This document shows positions 1-11,026 of a DNA stretch of 64,000 bases, piece after piece. The DNA is taken from positions 24,939,578 through 25,003,577 of the forward strand of contig CM077822.1 in the NCBI GenBank assembly GCA_039720395.1, written 5' to 3'. The number at the start of each line of letters is the position of its first letter. The first letter of the stretch is position 1. Below the pieces are notes generated by a model. It was not told where the DNA came from and made no database searches. It saw only the letters and a list, made by a program, of their open reading frames with translations. Source of the DNA: Liquidambar formosana. Its lineage: Eukaryota; Streptophyta; Magnoliopsida; Saxifragales; Altingiaceae. The translations under genes and the position numbers were made by a program.

Positions 1-402
1 GCAGTATCAAGCAATCTATCACCATCAATAAGAGAGGATATATAATTTATGGATCCTCTAATTTGAACAGCTTGATGAAAAAAACTAATGTTTCTATCCC
101 CAGTTTCAAGCCAGGTGATTCTAGATTTTTCCTTCCAGAACTCTTCTTGAGATTTTAAAGTTTCACATAAAGCAATTTTAGCAGCATTTTTAGCTTCAAA
201 TTTATCATCAGTAAATCCATTAGAAAAAATATCTAATTGTACCGTTTCAAGAGCTGTAAAAGTTTCATCAACTCCTAGAATGAATGTTACCAAAAACATC
301 ATTGATTCCAAGCTTTCAAAGCATCCTTTAAAAGTATAAGCTTCCTCACCATAATGAACATTGAACAGCCCACAATAGAGCTAGAAGACCAAACAGATTT
401 CA

Positions 403-1184
403 CTACCTCAAGGAAAGTAGGATGAGCAACCTAGGAATTAATGAATTTAAATGGAAGAGGTCCTTGACAAATGAGGGTCTCAACAGTAAAAACCAAAGGA
501 TTATGATTAGAGCAAACACGTGGAAGCGTATAACAAGAGGATCTAGGCCATATTGTAAACCAATTATTTGATACCATACTTCTATCAAGCTGCATCTCAA
601 TATGTTGTCTAACACCCCTGCTATTGGTCCAAGTGTATGGAGAACCCAAAGTAGACATTATAACCAAATTATAGGAATCAGAAAAATGTCTATAATCATC
701 ACACAGGATAACCGAGAAGGAAGAGAACCTCCAACTTTTTCATGTGCACCAAGAACTGCATTAAATCACCCATAAGAAGCCAAGGGCCAGACCAAGAAGA
801 GCCAATAATAGAGAGATCTTGCCATAAAGCCCTTCTACCTTGATAAGTAGTAGCAGCATAGACAAAAGAATGATAGCAGACTGTGCTACTAAAAGAAAAC
901 TGTAAAGTAACTTGCTGATCAGTGGAAGTAATCACATGAGCAATAGGAGCAACATTATGAACAGCGAAAACCCAAAGGGAAGGTAGGGCATCATTTCCAT
1001 TGTTAACAGCAACTAAATGCAGGCCTAAAGCATGCCAAAAAGAAGGAGAAATATTGGAAATGGTTGTTTTGGGCTTAGCGAAACATATAACATCAGGATG
1101 TAACTTGTGACAAATTCTTTTAATAACTCTTCTAGTTGGGGCATTTTCCAATCCCCTCACATTCCAGAAGACAACCTTCATCAA
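403..1184 (-). pseudogene. LINE ORF2 endonuclease domain, frameshifted
   Basis: The N-terminal endonuclease/exonuclease/phosphatase domain of LINE ORF2, which nicks target DNA to prime reverse transcription. It begins with the hallmark M-K-V-V-F-W-N-V-R-G-L, so the start at 1184 is well placed; it overlaps the ORF1 end by 4 bases. The G-D motif that normally precedes F-N is at the end of the open frame, where a frameshift diverts translation. The downstream block (about 667-431) keeps the endonuclease signature S-P-Y-T-W-T-N-S in another frame. Catalytically dead as it stands. Confidence 0.8.
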
Positions 1185-2880
1185 TCAACAAGCTTAGATG
1201 ATCTGCCCCTAGTGGGGTAACCTTTTTTTCTGAGTAAATTTTGTTGCCTCTTTAACTTCTTTTTATGAGATTTTGTAAGAAAATGTTGAAAGGGAGGTTC
1301 TGGGGATTCCTCGGTAGAAGCTAAAATATCAGAAATAGGGGAACTAGCTAAACCAGTACTAGCAACATTGAGAGTAACCTGATTAGAAAAACTAGGTGTT
1401 GAACCAGAAGCATTACTTGAAGTACCCTGATTATCCATACCTGTAGTAACGTAGGGACCTATGAAAGGTACTGGAGGAGTCGAAGAAGTAGCAATTGATT
1501 CCCCTTTGTCGGCTATAACAATTGGAGCAGAAGCAGGGGAAGACATATTAGGCACAATAGCTCTAATAGGAGAGAGAGGTAGCATTTGATCAGAATCCAC
1601 CATATCACACAAAGACTTTGAGTTACCATCAGAACTTGAAGCATCACTATTAACAATGGGACTTTCCAAATTAATATTACTAATTGAAAGGGAAAGGACC
1701 TTATTATTATGAACATCAAGCCCACCATTAGAAGTGCCAAGATATATCACTCTATCATTAGTTTGCTGCACATCATTAGAGGTATCAATCCCTCCATCAT
1801 TAGACTGCTGCACGTTATTTTTCTGAACATCAACCCCAACATTAGAGGAGTCAAGAATCACTCCATCATTAGTCTGTTGCACATTATCAGGAGCAATGTT
1901 AGTCCTGACTTCTTTATCTGTACGAACACGAAACCAGCGGCTTAGGCTTCCGAGAAATAGATCTACCACGAGACGCAATCTGAGCACCTTCATGAGGCTT
2001 GTTGTGATTAGTACTAGATTTGCCTGCCAATAGTGCAATTAATAGCTTGAATGCCCAATAGACTTGCAACAGGTACAAAAGTGAGGAAGATTTTCATAAA
2101 ACAGTTCAGCATTAAATCCATGGTCCTTTCTCTCCACCCATAGAACCTTTGGAAGAGGATTGGAGAGATCCACATCAACTAGAACTCGTGCATAGTAACC
2201 AAACTTACGAAGCGTAGTGGCATCATCAATGCGAAGAGGAATCCCAACACCTCTGGCAATTGAGGTTAACTGTTTATGATGCCAATATTCTTGGCTTAAT
2301 CTGTAAATCCTAGCCCAGATCTGAGTATGAGTGTTTGTCTGATCTTCAGGATTAAAATCAGGAATCCAAGGAGATAAACGAAGGATACCTGGATCCAAAT
2401 TGCAAGAACTAGAAGCCCAAATACGTTGCATCTCTTCCATAGTAGCAAAATGTATATCGAAATATCCTCTGCCTAATGGAACAAAATACCAATCACCTTT
2501 AGGGCACCAAATAGAAGTCAATTTAGTTTACAAATCTTCAAGTTTCAGGGGTTTGGAACCTTTTGGCATAAGAACACGACCGATAAGATTGCTACGACAG
2601 TCATCCGAGCATTAGCGATAAACTTCTTCATCTAGGTTACTGCCACCACATTACCTTTAACCTGAGGGACAGGGATTGAGTATGAAGAGAGATCTAAAGG
2701 GGGAAGAGGATTATTAGCTTTGCGCAAGACGGAAGCAAAAGAAGGTTTAATAGGAAAAGTAGTGGGAGATGATAGCTTCGAGAAGCCACAATGATGTCTC
2801 GAACTGTGGAAATCCAAAGGTATCTGTGGATTGACATGTTGTAGAATATTCAAAGTGGACATGGCATTAAAGGCAGCCAT
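1181..2880 (-). pseudogene. LINE ORF1 (DUF4283-like, zinc-knuckle), frameshifted
   Basis: ORF1 of the left-edge LINE. The start at 2880 opens an 82-residue piece. A second block (2521-2039) has the DUF4283-type run (CPKGDWYFVPLGRGYFDIHF) and ends in a half zinc knuckle, C-x-C-C-x(4)-G-H, followed by a stop. A third, Ser/Asn-rich block (2038-1181) contains degenerate short repeats around 1730-1900 and ends in a basic tract (KKKLKRQQ) next to the endonuclease start. In this family ORF1 binds the element RNA. At least two frame changes separate the blocks, so no complete protein is made. Confidence 0.75.
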
Positions 2881-2978
2881 AGACTTTAAAGCCCTAAGAG
2901 GAAAACGACAAAAATTGAAAGAGGTCTTTAGCCCAAAAGAGCCTTTCTAAGTTTAGAGCAGTTATTGAAACCCCATGC

Positions 2979-3210
2979 CATGTTTGTTTGGTTGGAATGG
3001 AATGGATGGATGGAATGGAATCCCATTCCAATTCATTCCAAACGACATGTTGAGACGAGGTAATTAAATGGGAATAAAATCAAACAGAAGTAGTGAATTA
3101 TAATGATATTCATTCCGCAATGTTTATTTCATTCTCATTTCATTTGAGATTATTTTGAGCATGGAATCAGATTTCATTCCCACCCATTCCATTCCAACCA
3201 AACAAACATG
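2979..3210. mobile_element. Fold-back MITE A (232 bp)
   Basis: A small element with perfect terminal inverted repeats of about 27 bp: it opens with catgtttgtttggttggaat and closes with the reverse complement, ending ccaaacaaacatg. The inner part also pairs imperfectly (ATTCCATTCC-type repeats). There is no coding sequence. Possible target duplication ATGCC (2975-2979 and 3208-3212), but its overlap with the inverted repeat makes it uncertain. It sits between the 5' end of a LINE and another MITE. Confidence 0.75.
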
Positions 3211-3431
3211 CCTCAATGTTATTTGTACATCCCACTTATTTTAATTTTTAAGATTTTATTAAAAAAATATATAATTTTTTATTTATTTATGAAATCGAGT
3301 AGTGCACTAGAAAACATAATTTTGAACAACCTTGTAGAAGAAAGTTTTTCCAAAATCTATCAGATTGTTTGGTCATTTATAGTTTTTGTTTTATTTTTAA
3401 CCAAAAAGTCTACTTAAACAATAAATTTTGG

Positions 3432-3469
<38 letters not shown>

Positions 3470-3576
3470 GAAGTTGTTAAAAATGATGTTTTTAGTTTTT
3501 TACAAAAACCTTTTATATTTTAGACAAAACATTAAGAAATAAAACAAGTGGGTTGTTCGAATAACATTGAGGGGCT
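3211..3576. mobile_element. MITE family B, copy 1
   Basis: An AT-rich fold-back element whose left end (cctcaatgttatttgtacat) is the imperfect reverse complement of its right end (aataacattgagggg). The inner part carries the family landmarks shared with the copies near 9233, 10048 and 21966: 'gaacaac.ttgtagaag', 'ggccaaaaagtc.acttaaac' and 'gttcaaaatgatgtt'. A poly-T run at 3438-3467 interrupts the centre. No coding capacity. Confidence 0.65.
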
Positions 3577-3800
3577 TTTTGTACTTTGGTTACTAGAGCT
3601 TTTGTTGAAGTTTCTCTTTTTGTGATTAAGTCGGGTTGGAGAGAAGTTTGTGCTTGAGGAGATTTGTTAGCTTCCTGTATTTCCTTTTTGTTCCATTTTG
3701 TGGTTAGTCACTTTATGGTAGGATGCCTAGACCTCTTTGCATCCTTCTATTTTACTATTAATAAATTTTATATTGTCTATTGTTAAAAAAATAAAAAACT
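3577..3800 (+). mobile_element. LINE 3' end remnant
   Basis: The 3' untranslated end of a plant LINE on the plus strand, ending near 3790 in 'attttactattaataaattt' and an A-rich tail. The same tail, with the same 'ctttttggtaggg..cctctttgcatcc' core, recurs at 29590-30020. Severely 5' truncated, with no domain left. Confidence 0.6.
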
Positions 3801-5182
3801 GAATTAAAAAAATTTATTAGTTAGCTTTCTTTGCATCTTGGTTGATTCAACTTATAAAATTACTGATTAGGTTGGAACTTATTTTTCAAAAGAACCAACT
3901 AAACTTAAGGGAATTAAATTAAATCATTTAAGTATATAGATACATTATAGTTCATAACTGCTCTCAAGGCTTGTGTGTGATGTAAAATAGCTTAATAGTC
4001 CAAAATAAAATTGATAGTTGGTATTTGCCTTTGGCAGTTGGCTTTCACTGTTATTCTTGCCCATTTATGATGAATAGCCCACAAGCACGAGATGGCTCAA
4101 CTTAACTCAAAAAAGCCCTAATCCCAACTACTTTGGTGAGTCTGTCTATATGTTTTACACCGTCTACCCACCATAATCCTTGTCCTTCATTTGGGCTTGG
4201 GACCTAGCTTTGTGAAATATAAGACAATAAACACAACATAAAAATCTTGGGCTTAGCCTAGGTCCTCACTAAACTTTTAGTGTCTCATGCTAATACTTTA
4301 GGTCATTAAAGCATACTGATCAAACACTAGTTATTACTCTAGGTCACTAGGGCACACATGACTATTTTGAAAGCCATTTTCACTAGTCTACACTGCTTGT
4401 AAGCCCTTTATTTATGAGTTTATCATATTAAAATGGATACTAAGTATTGCTAGATTTGTCTATTTATCAATTTAGTCTTTCAGATTGACAAATATGGGAT
4501 TTGAAATTATACGACTGCAAGAATAATCTTTAATATAGGACTAATTAGGAATAATATTGAAAACTAATCCAAAGAAATTCAGAAATGAATGTGAATGTGG
4601 AAAGAGTATGTTAAATAAAAGATGCACATGTAATTAATATTCCAAAATAATTTGATTAATATTGATCTTACTTGAACAAAAATCATGAATCATTGACATA
4701 TGGTATAAATTTTGGTATTTATGCTTGATATGAAGGGGAAAAATATATATAGATTTTATGGGTAATTCATAAAATTTGTCATTGTTGTCCTCATTGATTA
4801 TTGTCATGTTGATAACAATAGGTGAGTTTAATACATTCCTATAGTACATTCTATAGTACTGTTCTCTATAGCTTCAAATGATACAAAATCACCAACTTGC
4901 AACCTGTTTTTATTTATATACTTATCACTAAACCTCCTAAATAAATGAATTCTTTAGAGGCACCTGTTTCCCATGCCTAGAGCCTTATAAAGTATTTTTA
5001 AATTATAATAGCGTGCTAGGATCTCTTTTGATATGTTTGACCATATTATGTGTCCCAAGTCATTTATTTTGCTTATTTAATGGTTCCAATATGATTGTCC
5101 TATTTTTTTCCTATTTTTCTATAAATTTTTTGAATTTTTAAAAATATTCTTTAATGTGTAATAACTATGTCTTGCCCAAAAC

Positions 5183-5896
5183 CAAAGACTTTAATATCGA
5201 TATCGATGGATATATCGAGGGTCCAAAAATGTGGATATATCGGATATATCGTTGGATATATCGACAATATCGATATCGTTTTAAAGATATAGTGGATATT
5301 ATGAGTTAAACATGGATATTTTTATTGAAACTCTAGGAAACAATGATTTAAACTCTAATACACAATCTAGCATCAAAATATTGCAATTTAAATATGTATA
5401 ATACAAGTATGTGTTGCGTAGGATATAAAAAATATACTGCGCTAAGTAAATAAATAATAGAAAATTTTGCAAATTCAACATTTAGATGTTATATAACATT
5501 GAAATAGATTTTTGTAACATTTAAATATAGAGTGCTATTAGACCAAAGGCCATTGGTTTGAAATAATATTTTAAATTATGTGAAATAATAAGCATAGTAA
5601 AATGTACATATATATATGTGAATCCTAACCTATTCTAATGTGTAAAAATTTCACCAGAAATTAGCAAAAGGGCATTTAAACATGGCAGTGTCGATATCTT
5701 GAACGATATCAGCGATATATCTTCGATATCTTCGATATCTTCGATATTTGCGATATATCTTTGATATATTGCTGATATCGTTCGATATTTTGTTTTTTGA
5801 AAATTTTTCAATTTCGCAGCAATATATCATATCGTTACCCTCCGATATGGTGAAATATCGCGATATATCGTCGATATATCGCGATTTTTAAGTCCC
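5183..5896. mobile_element. Mutator-like non-autonomous element rich in GATATATCG
   Basis: A 714-bp segment bounded by a perfect 10-bp direct repeat TGCCCAAAAC (5173-5182 and 5897-5906), the size expected for Mutator-like elements. Its ends are imperfect inverted repeats: 'agactttaatatcgatat' on the left against 'ggacttaaaaatcgcgatat' read inward from the right. Both ends are packed with CGATAT and GATATATCG units; the middle is plain AT-rich DNA. No transposase. Confidence 0.7.
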
Positions 5897-6502
5897 TGCC
5901 CAAAACACAACGAGATGAACGAGAGTGAGATAACCGAGACCAAAACGCAACAACAATCGAGATTGAGAGTTTGAACCATGCCTGTAAAACTGCGTCTTTT
6001 TATCATCTAAACCTGACTAGGCCTTATCATCCAAGTATCTAAGCCTGCCAAATAAGGTTGATGAGTCTTCAAAAGCACGGTTTTCCAATGTCCTGAGACC
6101 TAATGTGTTGTCTTCTACTCACAAGGACCTTGCCAAATAACGTCAGGGAATTTTCAGAATTGTGCGTTTTCCATGTCTTGAGCCTTATAAAATTGTTTGT
6201 GTCATTTCCTCAATCTCAAATGTGTAGCTCTTCTTGTTTTTGGGTTTTGAGATGTCTAAGGGGGTCCTTCTGATGTCTAGTTGATGAATTGAGTCTATCC
6301 ATTTGCAGTTCTCTCTTAGGTATGTTCTCCTACTTATAATCTTATTTGCCCACTAGTAATGCCAGTTTTTGTTAGCAGAAAATTAGATAGCACATTGGGT
6401 TCGAATCCACACTTCATCCATTACACAAATCACAATAACTCAATCCTATTGCTTGTTTCTTACAGTAAGCTAATCTTTTGATAATAAAGGTACTCAATAA
6501 AG

Positions 6503-6706
6503 ATGTCTCACATCGTACATGAATGGAATTCAATTGCTTGCTTGGATTTCATTTGTTTGGGAGTGGGTGATTCAAGGCCTAGACTCTGGAAAGACAAACC
6601 ACCAGACAGTGTTATCCAGGATGTTTCAAATGCCCTCAACATTGAGAAGAGGGATTTAATCCCAAATTTCCTACCAAAATGTACAGGCACATGGTCATAT
6701 CTCTAG
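6503..6706 (+). CDS. Duplicated small ORF of unknown function, copy A
   Basis: A 67-codon reading frame in the segmental duplication; its partner at 33573-33776 has the same length and about three quarters of its residues. I do not recognise the protein. Just upstream is a possible intron acceptor (cttgtttcttacag, about 6450-6464). Near the end, the +1 frame stays open through 'HMVISLVDQNGDLQIYRE' and then meets GTAAAT, a plausible donor at about 6742. It may therefore be a decayed exon with a one-base shift rather than a complete small gene. Most differences between the copies change the amino acid, which argues against strong selection. Confidence 0.3.
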   Translation: MSHIVHEWNSIACLDFICLGVGDSRPRLWKDKPPDSVIQDVSNALNIEKRDLIPNFLPKCTGTWSYL

Positions 6707-6810
6707 TAGATCAGAATGGCGATCTACAAATATATAGAGAGGTAAATCCTCCATCTAGAGTCTTCCATAGAATAAAACGTCCTTGATCTAGATTATTAAA
6801 CATCATTTAA

Positions 6811-7606
6811 CATAAATCTTTTATCAAGTTTGTTATTGGGAAGAACCAATTTTACATTTTTGTTCTTCTGGCCTACACACTTTTGATTGCTACATGGATC
6901 AGGGGTCCTGAGTAGGCCATATATGTAAATCTCTCATTTTTAGTTTATAAATATCTTTTTTTTTTTCTTGTTTTATTCAGGTGACATCATTCTTTGGATT
7001 TGTTTGAAGATGCAAAATCTAGAGATGGTGCCCCCCATGGTGAGCTAACATGAGCTAATTGATCCAGGTATCATTTGTAAGTATATTCCTATAACTGTCT
7101 TCTTTCATTGAGTCTAACTTCATTTGGTATCCTGGTGGGATGATGTTTGTAGATTCGAGGCTCTCCATGGGAAGTGGTGCTTTGCACCATCCTTCCATTG
7201 ATCCAACACGTACCCTTCCCCCCAATAGCTCGCTATAGGATAAAGAGAAATGGATGAAGGAGAAGAAGAAAAAGAAAAAGAAAAAGAAAAAGAAGCCTGA
7301 TTGCCAGCTTAAAAGGTTTCAACTATAGTTTTTGGGGTTCCAACCTTGTGTCAGGTCCTATGGTCCATGGTACAGGTTCACTTTCGTGTAGACAGTTCTA
7401 TGGGGCGTAGGCCTACCAAAAGCTAATGGAGCCGTGCAAAGGTTTCCTCAGGCTGGACGGAGATTGGCCCTTGGGTGAAAAGGCGGAAGGGAGAAGGGAG
7501 CTAGACATCAAGACCCATTCCAGTTTGTGCGTGAATCTAATGTTGGTCACCATTGATGTACTTTAATTCAATAATATATGGTTAGTATTAATATTTATTC
7601 AAATTT

Positions 7607-7640
<34 letters not shown>

Positions 7641-8104
7641 TGTTATATGTTTACCAGTTCATTGACATAGCATAGTTCTCCATCATTTCTACCTACATGC
7701 TCTTCTCATGTTCAATGTCATTTCTCCTTCATTTTGGTCCTACTACTAAGCTGACGTGCTCATGTATCATTAGCTAAAATTACATATTAAAATCATAATT
7801 TAAAATTCAAACATTCCTTATAGAAGAGATTGACCATTGTATAATTGAAATCAAAATCTCTAAACAACATTCCTTATAATAAAAAAAAGGTACGGTTGAC
7901 CATATGCTCCTCTTCATCTCCATCTCCATATCCTTTCAACGATAACTAGCTGATAATCGCTCCATCTCCTTCTCCATCTCTTCCCTTTGCAATGAAGGAG
8001 CGGTTCAAGTCCAATAATTGCATGTAAGTCATATCTTTTATTTTTTAACAACGTATTATAATTTTTTTTTTTTTTTGTTTTTTTGTTTTTGTTTTGGTTT
8101 TTTT
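6811..8104. other. No gene recognised; simple repeats
   Basis: AT-rich DNA without a supportable reading frame. It holds an (AAAAAG)n tract at about 7260-7294 and a (TA)n tract at about 7606-7640. A stretch at about 7520-7610 (gtttgtgcgtgaat, caccattgatgtact, caataatatatg) is repeated at 14568-14680. Confidence 0.6.
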
Positions 8105-8588
8105 GGTCTCCTATGATTTTTTAAATCATTTACTGCATATATTGCATCGTTTTTGGATATGAAGTTATTTGGAGAGTGTTGTTAAATTTTTTATTTTGTA
8201 TCATTTTTCTTTGGATATGAAACCGTTTTGTGATTACTTGAAATATATTGTTCTATATTGGGAAATTGGTATTGCAAAATAGCAAAATGAACCAATAATT
8301 ATAATTTTAAGAGAAAAATTATGAATTTTTTTTTAATTTTTTTTATGGTCTCCTAAGATTTTTTAAATCATTTACTACATATATTGCATCATTTTTGGAT
8401 ATGAAGTTATTTGGAGAACTTTCTTAAATTTTTTATTTTGTATCATTTTTCTTTGGATATGAAACCGTTTTGGGATTTACTTCTTGAAATATATTATTCT
8501 ATATTAGGAAACAGGTATTGCAAAATAGCAAAATGAACCAATAATTATAATTTTAGGAGAGAAATTAGCATATTTCAACGATTTTGTT
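8105..8588 (+). repeat. Tandem duplication, 242-bp unit, two copies
   Basis: Unit 1 starts at 8105 and unit 2 at 8347, both at 'ggtctcct'. They share 'gatatgaagttatttggaga', 'ggatatgaaaccgtttt' and 'gcaaaatagcaaaatgaacc', with scattered substitutions and small indels. No coding content. It lies beside a CACTA-like terminus and may be internal to that element. Confidence 0.8.
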
Positions 8589-8589
8589 A

Positions 8590-8949
8590 GACTTGATGCG
8601 CAAAAAAAGCAAATTACAACAAAAAAATAGCATTACAATACAAGTTTATCGCAACAACACATTTTGATGTAATAACTTATTGCAATGATATTATTGTTGC
8701 AATAATAATTTGGCATGTTACTTAGGACACCAATTTCAACAACGGTGTCGTTGTGATATGTATCTATCAATGCAACAACTTTAAATTCACTGCAACAACA
8801 AAATTGTTGCATTATATTGGACTTATTACAACGACTTTTGCTGCTGCATTGACTTATTGTCACAAGTTGCATCGGTCTAGTTGTTGTTGCAATAGATACT
8901 TATTGCAACAACATGTGCCATTGCAATATGCCAAATTTCTTGTAGTATA
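8590..8949. mobile_element. CACTA-like subterminal region and terminus (partial)
   Basis: The right edge reads 'aaatttcttgtagta', which reverse-complements to a close match of the CACTA-superfamily end (CACTACAAGAAA, with one terminal change). Inward are many copies of a short motif in both orientations, TTGCAACAAC/GTTGCAATAA, as in subterminal transposase-binding arrays of CACTA elements. No transposase and no matching left end were found, so this is a remnant or a non-autonomous copy. Confidence 0.55.
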
Positions 8950-9232
8950 CCCATCCCCTAATACTCAACATAACAACATAGCAAATCGTAAGCCAAATGC
9001 TATACCCCATTTTAGGTGAAAGGCTCGAGACACCATCCTTGGCTAGCCAATCTGCCATCCTATTTACCTCTCTATGCTTGTGAAGGATTGAAACTTGCAC
9101 AAGATGAGTAATCAGCGAAAAGATCTCATTGAAGATGAAATTATATTTCCATATTTTGCATGTCCTTCCCATTAATTCAAGAAACCACGAAGGCTGAATC
9201 TGATTCGATAATAAGAGCTCTAGAATCGACCC
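8950..9232 (-). mobile_element. LINE RNase H-like C-terminus fragment
   Basis: The minus strand encodes the end of a plant LINE RNase H-like domain: 'ALIIESDSAFVVS' upstream and 'HREVNRMADWLAKDGVSS' downstream. The second block closely resembles the RNase H end of the LINE at 15484-17760 (REVNNMADWLAKDGVG). An in-frame stop interrupts it. Both ends are truncated, against the CACTA-like end on one side and a MITE on the other. Confidence 0.75.
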
Positions 9233-9397
9233 AAATGGATGATGAAAAATAAGTTGTTCAAATAATGTTTTCTAGTGGTCGTTGTCAGGTAATTTTTGTG
9301 GAAACATTTTTTTAGTTTTCATAAAATCTTAAGAATTTTAAAATAAGTGGAGGTGCAAAGTAAATTGAGGGGTGACAATAATTGTCTCCCCAAAAAA
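9233..9397. mobile_element. MITE family B, copy 2 (right half)
   Basis: Matches the right half of family B: 'gttgttcaaataatgtttt', 'gttttcataaaatctta', 'aagtggaggtgcaaag', then the end 'attgaggggtgacaataatt'. The left half is missing where the LINE fragment abuts. Confidence 0.6.
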
Positions 9398-9720
9398 GGG
9401 TAAATTGTAGATAACCCCCTAAAGTATGGGGTCAGCAGATAACCCAATATGTTTTAATTTTTATCAATGTATCCTACCGTCACTCGCTGTTGATGGAATT
9501 TGACGGAAACGGAATTGTGTTGCCCAAAATGCCCTTGACTAGAGTGTGGACATGATGGGGAGGGTGTAGGACATATTAGTCTTTTCACATTTACCGTTAA
9601 CAATATTAAACTAATTAAATCCCCAACTCAACTAGGGGGCACATTGGTAAAATTAAAACATAAGGGGGTGTATTTGCTGACCCCTGGGGCAAATTTCAGG
9701 GGGCTTTTCTGCAATTTTCC
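9398..9720. mobile_element. Fold-back MITE, Mutator-like type (323 bp)
   Basis: Long imperfect terminal inverted repeats of about 80 bp. The left end starts 'gggtaaattgtagataaccc'. The right end read inward starts 'ggaaaattgcagaaaagccc', then 'gggtcagca' and 'tatgttttaatttt' on both sides. A-rich sequence flanks both sides (aaaaaa), so the target duplication cannot be measured. No coding capacity. Confidence 0.75.
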
Positions 9721-9759
9721 AAAAAAAAAAAAAAAAAAAAGCAGTTATAAAAGAAAAAA

Positions 9760-10047
9760 TAAAAAGGCCATATACTAGTGATGTTCCTTGCTTGGTTATG
9801 TCCAGGCGTGTGGTGGTTGTTTTGGGTTTTTTCTGGTTGTCTTGGTTGGTGTTTAGGTCTGGTGATCATGCTTTAATTTGGCGTTTTATTAGGTACGTGG
9901 TGATTTATTTTTTAGTTTGTTTGGGGTTCTTCTCAGTTCGGGGTTCTTGTCTGCTGTTTTGTTGGGTTTTTGGTTGTTGTTCCCTTTTCACTTATTACTA
10001 ATATCTTACCTTTTGCTGATAATAAAATAATAAAATAAAAAAAAACT
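9760..10047 (+). mobile_element. LINE 3' end fragment
   Basis: A GT-rich 3' untranslated region ending 'cttttgctgataataaaa' plus an A-rich tail, typical of plant LINE tails on the plus strand. The 69-codon frame at 9792 is a hydrophobic artefact of this GTTTTG-rich DNA and not a gene. Confidence 0.55.
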
Positions 10048-10328
10048 TTGTGGAATAAAGTTTTTCAAATTTGTCGTTTAAGTAGAAATTTTTGGCCATT
10101 TTTCATAAAAATTGAAACAAATACTATAAATGGCCAAAAAGTCCACCTAAACGAAAGATGTAGGAATAAAAAATTTCTACAAAGTTGTTCAAAATAATGT
10201 TTTCTAATAAATAAAATGACTAATTTTCATGAAAACTTTTTATATTTTCATAAATTCTTGAGAACTTTAATATAAGTGGGGATGCAAAGAAAGTTGAAGG
10301 GTGCCAATATATAGCCTTCCCATTTTTT
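10048..10328. mobile_element. MITE family B, copy 3 (left end missing)
   Basis: Carries the family landmarks 'ggccaaaaagtccacctaaa', 'acaaagttgttcaaaataat' and 'tttcatgaaaactttttat', and closes with 'aagttgaagggtgccaatat'. A LINE tail has replaced the left end. Confidence 0.65.
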
Positions 10329-10780
10329 TTTTTTTCTTTTTGGGGCAATGAGTAAGATGGAAAGGAGAAAGTCACAAAACCAATCTATGCTTGATAAAGT
10401 TTGAATGAGCAAAGCAAAAAAATGGAAAGGATGATAAATGCATAGTAAGTGGCGTGCACATAGGGTTGTGTGTAGGGGTGCAAATCGGTATATATACGTC
10501 CCGATTTGAGTACCGAATTGAGATTGAAAAGGCCATTTCAATCTTTTTAAACTAATTTATACCAACCGTATAATATGTTTTGTTTGTTAAAATCAACAAA
10601 CATTTTTTATATTTCTATCATGTTAAAGTAATTATTACATCTATATACTAGGGTTGTTGTAGTATTAGTTGTTATTCTCCCGTAGTTAAATGTTCATGTG
10701 GTTCACATTTATTTGAAAAAAGAAAAAAAGAAAAAAAAAAAGGCTGAACTTCGTGTTTCTACTATGTGTAGTTTTGTTAA

Positions 10781-10792
10781 TGGTATCAAAGC
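10781..10792 (+). promoter_or_regulatory. Minus-strand primer site (tRNA-iMet type)
   Basis: The sequence tggtatcaaagc is complementary to the 3' end of plant initiator tRNA-Met except at one base. Caulimoviridae and many LTR retroelements use this primer. No LTR end (CA) precedes it, which favours the pararetrovirus reading. Confidence 0.55.
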
Positions 10793-11026
10793 ATCAGTGT
10801 TAGGAATTAATAGCTTTTAATTGTATTCTGCTTGAGCTTGTTTTTAGCTAATTTATTCTTGTTTATTTGTTAAGTGTTTTAGTTGTTAGTTAAGTTATTT
10901 TAATTTATCTGCATACCTTAAAACAACCTTGAATAGAAAGTACCGAGACCTTGACTTTGTTGAAAGGTAGCTAATAGAGCTTTTATCTTTTCACTTGAGT
11001 CGGCAACTTTGTAGGGAAACTTAAAC

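Larger units (their letters stand above)
1..2945 (-). mobile_element. L1-type LINE, 5' portion, continues past left edge
   Basis: A non-LTR retrotransposon read on the minus strand. In order it shows an ORF1 with a nucleic-acid-binding region (2880 to 1181), an apurinic-like endonuclease start (1184 to about 430), and the endonuclease-to-RT linker, which is still open at 400 to 1 and includes the plant-LINE motif W-L-E-x-G-D-R-N. The reverse transcriptase must lie left of position 1. The reading frame changes several times, so the copy is dead. Its 5' end is near 2945, just before a fold-back MITE. The 3' tail and target-site duplication are outside the window. Confidence 0.85.
3800..6810 (+). 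repeat. Segmental duplication, copy A
   Basis: Long stretches match 31232-33830 in the same orientation, for example 'ggaattaaattaaatcattt', 'ggtatttgcctttggcagtt', and a 67-codon ORF at 6503 with its partner at 33573. Copy A lacks the hAT and LTR insertions of copy B: its single TCTTGGTT site is at 3836-3843 and its single ATGAC site at 4358-4362. It has its own unshared segment at about 4990-5950, with a Mutator-like element in it. Homology fades just after 6810. Whether the LINE tails just upstream of both copies belong to the duplication is unclear. Confidence 0.85.

Noticed and set aside
4080..4160. 'ccctaatcccaactac' resembling the conserved 3' end of the plant Au SINE
   Set aside because: The rest of the Au tail is not convincing and no pol III boxes or TSD were found; it is also in the copy B counterpart near 31510, so it predates the duplication.
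9792..10001. A hydrophobic 69-codon frame that looks like a membrane protein
   Set aside because: GTTTTG-rich LINE 3' untranslated sequence produces runs of Val, Leu and Phe in any frame.
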